DNA of 64,000 nucleotides from Patellaria atrata CBS 101060. Lineage: Eukaryota > Ascomycota > Dothideomycetes > Patellariales > Patellariaceae. Made by a program: the position numbers and the translations under genes. Below the pieces are notes generated by a model. That model saw nothing but the letters and a program-made list of their open reading frames with translations, was not told the DNA's origin and searched no databases. The stretch covers positions 248,001 through 312,000 of the forward strand of contig MU006104.1 of assembly GCA_010093705.1 (NCBI GenBank), written 5' to 3'. This document shows, in pieces, positions 57,532 to 64,000 of this stretch; position 1 is the stretch's first letter, and each line of letters starts with the position of its first letter.

Positions 57532-58981
57532 TTACACCGTTCTCTCGATCTTCTCCCACGAAGATTGCACACTGTCCTCTAGCCGAGGTTCTGTCGCGTC
57601 CTCTGTGGACACACTCTGAATGCCCATCATCCAGCCCACGATACCTTTTGGTACCCAGTTACCAACAATATCGTAGGCAACGCTGCCTCTTCCCACCCTC
57701 CAAACGCTTTTAGGGTATTTCTGTGTCAGCGCATCAAACACAGCATTGTGCAGTTCCCGCATGTGACTTCCCTTGGGTTGCTTGTTGCTATTTGTTAGGC
57801 GATTGTGGGCAAGATAATTCCCGCCGTACAGTCGCCGCGCGGAACTAGACCATTCGAGGACGCGTGCTCTGTCTGTGGATTGGAGCTGGTGCTTGCCCAC
57901 ACTGTTGCCGTAATCGAAAGTACCCAGCTTGAACTGAACAACTTTGATGCCTAATGTATCTAGTTCACCACGTAACGACGCAACGAAGCCATCAAGCGCG
58001 CCCACGATAGTGCTTTCGACACTGCCAAAAGGTGGTTTTAGCGAAGCTATGATACTTGGTGTGAGGAGTAACACCCGTGCTTTGAATTCTGCGATGGTAG
58101 GTAAGAACGCTTGACTTGTTGCGATCGTTCCTAAAACCTTTGCGTTCAAACAGTCGGACCAGAGCTCTGGAGATATGGTTTCAACCGGTCCAGTAGGGTA
58201 TATAAGGTCGGGCACTATTATCAAACCTTTGAAGTTCAGGTTATGTGGGGATGCGCCAGCAAAGGCCTGCTGAGGGCTTAGTAGTAAGTTGTTAAATCGA
58301 TCAATAGCTTGTTGAGTGCCGAGTGGCTTCAAATATATTAGTATTGGAATTTTACTTAGATATCTTCTGGACTTACATCAACTATATCAAGGTGCAATGG
58401 TCGAATATCTACTCTTGACTCCCCTTGAACTGTTTGCTCCTCTTCAGCAGTATTCACCACTACATAAACAATGAATCCTCTTCGCTCAAGATCTAGTGCT
58501 AACGACTTTGTAATTGGTAAACTGGGAGCTCCGGCGAGAACGATGACCTCTCTTCGGGCTCCATTGCTTGCGCGCCTTGCCCTCCGTTTCCTATAGTATC
58601 CCTTTCTTTTCCTATAAATCAAGAGAGATCCTGTTCCTACAAATGCAATAATTGCTGCAGTAAGCGCACGATTCCGGGATATCCAGTTCTGTATTTGTTG
58701 TAGATATCCTTCCGGCGTTAATAATCTCGTCGCTGGCGGGGAAGGGGGCGGAGGTCTGCGGCGAAAGGATTCGGGGAGCCATTCTGCAAGGCAAGATTCT
58801 CTTATAGATGCAGCGACGAATTCGAAATGGCGATCAGTAGCGTCTGCCACGTCAGATGTGAAGTCGCGAACGTCCTGAGATATGTAAGAGAGCTATCAGA
58901 CTTGAATTAGCGTGCGATACGACGGTCTAGAGATGAGTGTCGACATACGTAGTCCAAGAACTGTTTATCGTCGCTCGTCAT
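57532..58981 (-). CDS. DUF1776 family SDR-like membrane protein
   Basis: Exons are 58981-58949, 58874-58377 and 58326-57532, giving 441 residues. The tiny first exon (MTSDDKQFLDY) joins DVRDFTSDVADATDRHFEF; the second join restores LDIVD/PLGTQQAIDRF. Residues about 75-95 (ALTAAIIAFVGTGSLLIY) form one membrane span, followed by a strongly basic stretch (RKRKGYYRKRRARRA). The C-terminal domain resembles a short-chain dehydrogenase fold (EVIVLAGAPSLPITKSLALD, GLIIVPDLIYPTGPVETI). The glycine-rich cofactor loop is atypical (AGAPSLPIT) and no YxxxK pair is obvious, so catalytic activity is doubtful. The family is fungal and uncharacterised. Confidence 0.83.
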
Positions 58982-59523
58982 CTTATATGGATATTATAAA
59001 CCAAAGCTCCTAATATATCGTTCTAATGAGGTTGTAAGGAGAGCGTGATTTCAACTGTACGGTATGAACCGCATGAGACACTTGCAAGTAGAGATGGTCG
59101 AGGGGAGCTTTGTTCAACAGCTCCGAGACCAAACTATCAAAGATCAGTTCACCGAACAACAGTAATAGACTACTGTATTTCCAAGATTATCTTCACTGCA
59201 AACACTAGCTATGGAGTTTGGAATCTCTATCTTGACCAAGTTCGAAGACTACTATAAATTACAGTATCTTACCAGTAGCTGACGTGGCGGGATGCTGCCT
59301 TTGGATTTTGTCATCACGTATATTCTTCAATCTTCTATGTACATGATGTGTATCCGATGGATATAGATTCAGCGGTTGACAGTTGACTGGCGTTCTTCCT
59401 ATTTCTTGTCACTCTCAATCCCTTTCCACCAAATTTCTCCCATCATCTCCCTTAAGGTCTCTTCCTTTCTTTGCTTCATCTTCATTACATCAGGTAGTCA
59501 TAGTCTACTACCATAATTTCAAA
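58982..59523. other. Shared intergenic region of the divergent DUF1776 and WLM genes
   Basis: The 542 bp between the two divergent starts. It should contain both promoters; the last 130 bp before 59524 are pyrimidine-rich on the plus strand, as in many fungal leaders. Confidence 0.45.
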
Positions 59524-60897
59524 ATGAGAGAAATAGACGCCCACTTCGATAACTACGAGCATATGAAGCACCTCCCCAGGGAGGCTGAAGCTCTGCATAC
59601 ACTACGCAAAGTAGCATCCATGGTCAAACCTATCATGAGAAAGCGTGGGTGGAAGGTCCGCACGCTTTGCGAGTTTCTTCCTCAGGAGCGAAACCTTCTA
59701 GGTAGGTAATTAGCTGTTGCTAATAACTCTTGCATGATATGTAAACCTGTCATCCTGTACGAATACTTATATCCTCATCATCAGGTTTGAACATCAATCA
59801 AACAGAGCGAATATGTATCCGCCTCAGATATGCCGTGGATCCCAAACAATTCTTATCCATCGAAAGCGTGGTGGATACTCTCCTACATGAGTTTGTTACC
59901 CGCTATGACCTTTAAAATCTCTCTCTTTCTAATATATTGCAGACTCAGCCATATTGTTCACGGTCCCCATGACCAAAAGTTCCACCGCCTGTGGGACGAA
60001 CTCCGCTCCGAGCACCAATCCCTCCTCCTAAAAGGATACACTGGCGAAGGTTTCCTCTCGGCCGGCCGCAAGCTCGGTGGTCGCCGCATCCCTCTCGACG
60101 AAATGCGTCGTCAAGCTCGTGCCGCCGCTGAAAAGCGCGCCATCCTCCACAAAGGATCCGGACAGCGTCTCGGCGGCGCTCCTGTCCCTCCTAGGGGCAT
60201 CGACATGCGCCAGATCATTGCTGATGCAGCGTCGAGGAGAGGGGGCATCACTCAGGGCTGTGCTTCAGGGACGAAGGAGGCGGGTCAGCTTGCGGAGGAG
60301 GCAAAGAGGGACGGCTTTAGGACGAAGGCGGAGGAAGACGATGCTAACGATCTCGCTATTGCGAACGCGCTTATTGAGCTCATGGAAGAGGAAGAGGAGA
60401 GGAAGATCGAGATGTCACGAGTTGGAGGAAGGACGGAAGACCTCAACTCCTCTCAAGCGAATGGGCCATCTTTCTCCCATCCCCAACCATCACCTTCTCC
60501 CTTTGGCTCAACCAGCAAGTCGAAGCCTGAACCCCCAACCGGTCCCAACCGTCCTCTCTCCCGCCTAGTCCAGGAAGCAGAAAGCCGCAAAAAACAACAC
60601 CTTAAACCTTCTCCCTTCAACGTCTCGCACACCTCCAGCAGCCGTGACGTATGGTCATGCCCCACCTGCACGCTCGAGAACCCCTGGACGTACCTCTGCT
60701 GTGATGCCTGCGAGAGTGAGAAGCCGGCATCTGGGGAAGCTTCTACTGCTTCCGTGCCGCGAGAAACGTCTGCAGGGAAGAAACGAATGAAGTTGAGAGA
60801 CGAGCCGATAGGCTGGAGCTGTCGTCAGTGCGGTGCGTTTATGGAGAGGGAGTGGTGGACGTGCTCGGCGTGTGGGGTTATGAAGACCGAGAGTTGA
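59524..60897 (+). CDS. WLM-domain metalloprotease, Wss1/SPRTN-type, with two RanBP2 zinc fingers
   Basis: Probable DNA-dependent protease that removes DNA-protein crosslinks, with a link to SUMO in the yeast Wss1 family. Exons are 59524-59701, 59785-59890 and 59943-60897, giving 412 residues. The WLM domain fills about residues 1-200. The active site HELSHIVHGPHD (residues 94-105) is complete: zinc ligands His94, His98 and His104, and catalytic Glu95. It is assembled only by splicing, because the last intron splits the Glu codon. A helical acidic-basic stretch follows (ELMEEEEERKIE). Two RanBP2-type C-x2-C-x10-C-x2-C fingers start at about residues 331 (WSCPTC) and 384 (WSCRQC). These bind ubiquitin or RNA in other proteins. 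Confidence 0.92.
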
Positions 60898-62857
60898 GAA
60901 AGTTATGTGTACTACTGCCTAAGGCATCCCACGCCTAGAAATGGGCTAATGGGGAGGTAGATTGGGGGAAGATGGAGAAAGGGCCGGGTAGGACAGCGGA
61001 TGGAGATCGGCTAGGGTAGTTCTATGTTTAGGAAGTTATCGGGTTCGGATTCAGTGTATTATTATATTGTATGGCGCTCAAGGAGCCGTGTTACTGGTCT
61101 TCACCCACAACCGGGTAACGTCTTCTGCCTTTTCACCCGGTTTATGTCACACAGATATAATGAACGCAGATTAGAGATCCACATCTCCAGAGGGCAAGAT
61201 AGAGTAAGGAGCATAAACGGTCAAACTTCGAGGACTTTTAGCGACTTGGTACATCTGCAGTTGGCCTGATACGAATGAAGAAGCGCCACAGAAACTTGTA
61301 GGCTAAATTAATGCATATCTGGACCAGGAATGACGCATGTTTGCCGATACACGTGGCTCCCCCTATATGTGATCTCCAGTGCATTGCATTCTGCATTATG
61401 AACCCAAACACCGAGCCCAAACACCTACCTATCTATCTGTGTCGAAGAGCCAGCAGCCCAATTCTACGAGACCAGCAACCGAGGACGTCAGAAGCGGGTC
61501 GGGGAGGCCGTCCAGTAGCTGGTTGTCGGGACATGCACTGTTGGTGCCCGCTAAATGACAACTGCAGTCGTTTTTGTGGTAAGATAGCGAGTGGGAAACT
61601 GGTAATTGCCGTGATCGTTGCTCCTCTGCCGTCCTGATGCTCTCTTCAGAATAACACTTCCGTTTCCGTGTGGCCGTGCGTGCCGCTCGATAATCCTACC
61701 TTCCAGACATGGCCATATTACTTGTTGTTTTAACGGTCCTTTTCTGAAGTTTATACACAAAAGGTGTCCACTAGTGGCCTCATAGACAACGCTGTTGGCG
61801 ATTTTCATCCAGGTTTTTGAATCTATATCCAGTGGGTGGAGGTCGGGCCGCAGGCGCCGTGACCAGGATAATGTAGATCTCCCATGCTGATTGGTGCGTA
61901 AAGCGAAGGGATGGTGATAATCGTGATCTTTTTATGCAGTGACAGAAAGACGTTCATGAGAGAAATTGGCTTAGATCATCTCAAAAGACAAAAATCTCGG
62001 CACCTGGCGTCGTGGTGGGCAGGTAATAAAGACGTTAGATTTTGGTTGGAGGGGTCATAGCGTATATCGGGTCGCTAAAGGGCATGTAAGATCGGATACG
62101 ATGACTTGGAGGAATAGCGTAATAATGTGAAGCTTGCGGAGTACAACGACCCAGGTTGTTTGGAGAGAATTAATAAGGAACGGGTGGGGTAGAACGAGGG
62201 TTGCTAGACAGGTCTACCGGGTAAGATTGTGGGATTGACCGGTGCTCTCTGAAACGTTAGACTCTGGTAGTACCATGACCGACCTCCCATGATTCCTTGA
62301 TATCTCACTATATCTTGAGAGCACACGGCATAACAAGTGAGAGTACTAGGTAGTTCCTAACCCTGTTAGTTGACTTTGAGGTAGAGGAAATGTGTGACTG
62401 TTTGCCAGAGGTGCATATGCAAGACTATCTTGTTTGCTCATAGATTAAACTTGAACTGTCATACGACCGTTGCTGAGTCGATAATGTAAAGATGTATGAT
62501 CACGTGCGAGTGATGATCCGCTATACGAATTGGTAGTAATCCGTAAGTTGTGTTTGATATAATATGCAATGCATTTCTAGGCTATGTTCAGCATGTGATG
62601 ATGCTATGATGCATGTAAAAAGTAGGGATTTTCCTTCAAAATGCTTATTCGTGGGATCTTCATAATGTTGAAGGGTCGATATATAAAGGTTCCATTCGCT
62701 AGGAGGTGACTCCGGGGGTATGTTCTAGGTAATCCATGTTGCTTCCAGAACTCCACGCTGAGAACGAGATGATGCTTTTAATTTCTGAAAATAAACGGTC
62801 GGTTTACTCTTTATTATGCCACGTAAATGGATTCCGACCAAGGAAACGATTATGAAA
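60898..62857. other. Intergenic, no gene seen
   Basis: About 2 kb between the convergent 3' ends of the WLM gene and the CPSF30 gene. Short frames only; no repeat or RNA gene recognised. Confidence 0.45.
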
Positions 62858-63781
62858 TCACCATTTCCCTCTCCTGCCTCTGTGCTTCTTCTTTCCCTGA
62901 CCCCAACCACCCCTGAACTTCTGTTGCTGAGTTTGTTGCGATTGTGGGCCTCCGAACGATTGCACATTCCGTTCCTCCCTCTCCCTTTCTTCCTCCCGTT
63001 CTCTTTCAGCTTCACGTTCTGCTCTTTCGCGTTCAATTTCTTCTCGACTCTTTTCGATCCGGACCTCTGGTTTCTTTAAATCCTTGTCCTCCACCCACCT
63101 CGCGTGAGCACCAACATTACAGCCTTTTCCGTTAGGACAGAACCCTGCCAGGTAAAAATCACATATCTTCTCTTTCTTCACATGCCTTTTAGCACAATAT
63201 GGACCTAGTGGACAGAATCCTCGGTCGTAATGCGGACAAAGGGGCAACTTCGATTCTGGATCGATATGGAGGTAGAGACAGTCGTCACCTTGGGAGCAGG
63301 TCTGATGGCGGGAGAAGAAATTGCATTCTGGCATGCGGCGGAGGTTAAACTCATGCAGGAACTCGCACGCGTCACCCTTCTTGCATAAACCGCGCAGCCA
63401 ATGTTTACAGACTAGACTACAAAACTTGATTTAGCAACTGATACTCTGAGACTGAACGGTGTAAGCGTTTGGAAAACGGAATGAAACGTATATGAAACAA
63501 CGAATAGGATGACGAGAAAAAGGCTAGAATTTGCTTATTCTATATGGAAGATTGGAGATGTCATACTTATTGTGAGGAGTAGAAGTGTGGTGTTTGTCAG
63601 GACAGTTGTTACCCAGGGGGCAATGGCCCTGCATGTACGCCTTGCAGGCTGGCCTGTTAGGGTCCAGGCCAAAGCGATATTCGCGCTTTAGGAACTCATT
63701 GAAGCTAAACTCGTAGATAGGCGGTGTCGATTGATGAAGGATCTGCTCCACCGCTGCCCGTGTGTGTACTGTAGCGGTCAT
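62858..63781 (-). CDS. YTH1: CPSF30/Yth1, CCCH zinc-finger subunit of the polyadenylation factor
   Basis: RNA-binding subunit of the cleavage and polyadenylation complex in the nucleus. Exons are 63781-63567 and 63416-62858 (150-nt intron, GTATGA donor, TTGCTAAA branch, TTGTAG acceptor), giving 257 residues. Five CCCH fingers stand in tandem from about residue 45 to 185, with cores [37 protein letters not shown] and CDFYLAGFC. Fingers 2 and 3 bind the AAUAAA-type signal in the family. The N-terminus [12 protein letters not shown] is typical. The tail is a charged Glu/Arg coiled stretch followed by Gln-rich sequence and a Gly/Arg/Lys end. The zinc knuckles of animal CPSF30 are absent, as expected in fungi. 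Confidence 0.93.
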
Positions 63782-64000
63782 AGTGGGTGTAAGACTGGGG
63801 TGAACTCGTGGCCACTCGTGTAGCCCTTTCCCCGCAAATATAGGTATTCTCCCCGTGAGATGATTATATGAATTTGATGAAGACTAGACCCAATGTTCGA
63901 TGAGGGGGGGAAGTCGTGATAGGGTTGCTCGAAGGTGCGCCGTGTCAATAAAGCGTGGAGAAACCTTATTTGTTTCAGCCTTAGAGAAAGCAACTAAGAG
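63782..64000. promoter_or_regulatory. Promoter side of the CPSF30 gene
   Basis: The sequence upstream of the CPSF30 start, up to the window end. No specific element identified. Confidence 0.35.

Noticed and set aside
1-64000. CRISPR arrays, prokaryotic operons, phage genes
   Set aside because: Spliced eukaryotic genes throughout; no regularly spaced repeats seen.

Overview
The window is nuclear DNA of a filamentous ascomycete (Pezizomycotina). The genes have short introns of about 50-100 nt with GTAHGT-type donors, CTAAY branch sites and C/TAG acceptors. Genes sit singly on both strands with no operons. The gene set (a CYP53 benzoate hydroxylase, a NACHT/ankyrin NLR-type gene, an F-box/2EXR-like protein, an OGFr-domain protein, DUF1776, a GPI protein with a PIR motif) is typical of that group. 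Leotiomycetes seems plausible to me, but that is a guess. All exon joins below were made by eye from splice signals, reading-frame continuity and protein sense; almost every multi-exon model closes as an exact multiple of three.

Left part (1-13.2 kb): a divergent pair of TFIID subunits, TAF7 (cut by the window edge) and TAF3. Next comes valyl-tRNA synthetase, with in-frame upstream coding that looks like a mitochondrial presequence. Then follow an unrecognised membrane-anchored protein, an AlkB-type dioxygenase, and a CYP53 cytochrome P450. A long non-coding stretch (13.2-18.1 kb) leads to a bHLH regulator with a spliced leader.

Middle (21-35.5 kb): an F-box/2EXR-like protein, a decayed NACHT NTPase with ankyrin-like remains, and a GC-rich island with a group II intron domain V-like hairpin. 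These are followed by an NTF2-like protein with a tail of repeated aromatic-acidic motifs, a ZIF/YCR023c-type MFS transporter, and a disordered hypothetical protein.

Right part (35-64 kb): about 5.6 kb without a gene, then a seven-exon secreted cysteine-rich protein built from two tandem three-exon repeats, a gap, a GPI/PIR cell-wall protein and a phosphate:H+ symporter-family transporter. The last block holds an OGFr-domain protein, a SEL1-repeat protein, a DUF1776 SDR-like protein, a WLM/Wss1-type protease with RanBP2 fingers, and the CPSF30/Yth1 polyadenylation factor.

Most genes are housekeeping (transcription initiation, translation, DNA repair, mRNA 3'-end formation), mixed with niche genes (aromatic detoxification, NLR, cell wall, secreted protein). 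There is no evident biosynthetic cluster. The most distinctive observations are the tandem exon-triplet duplication in the secreted protein and the motif-repeat tail of the NTF2-like protein.
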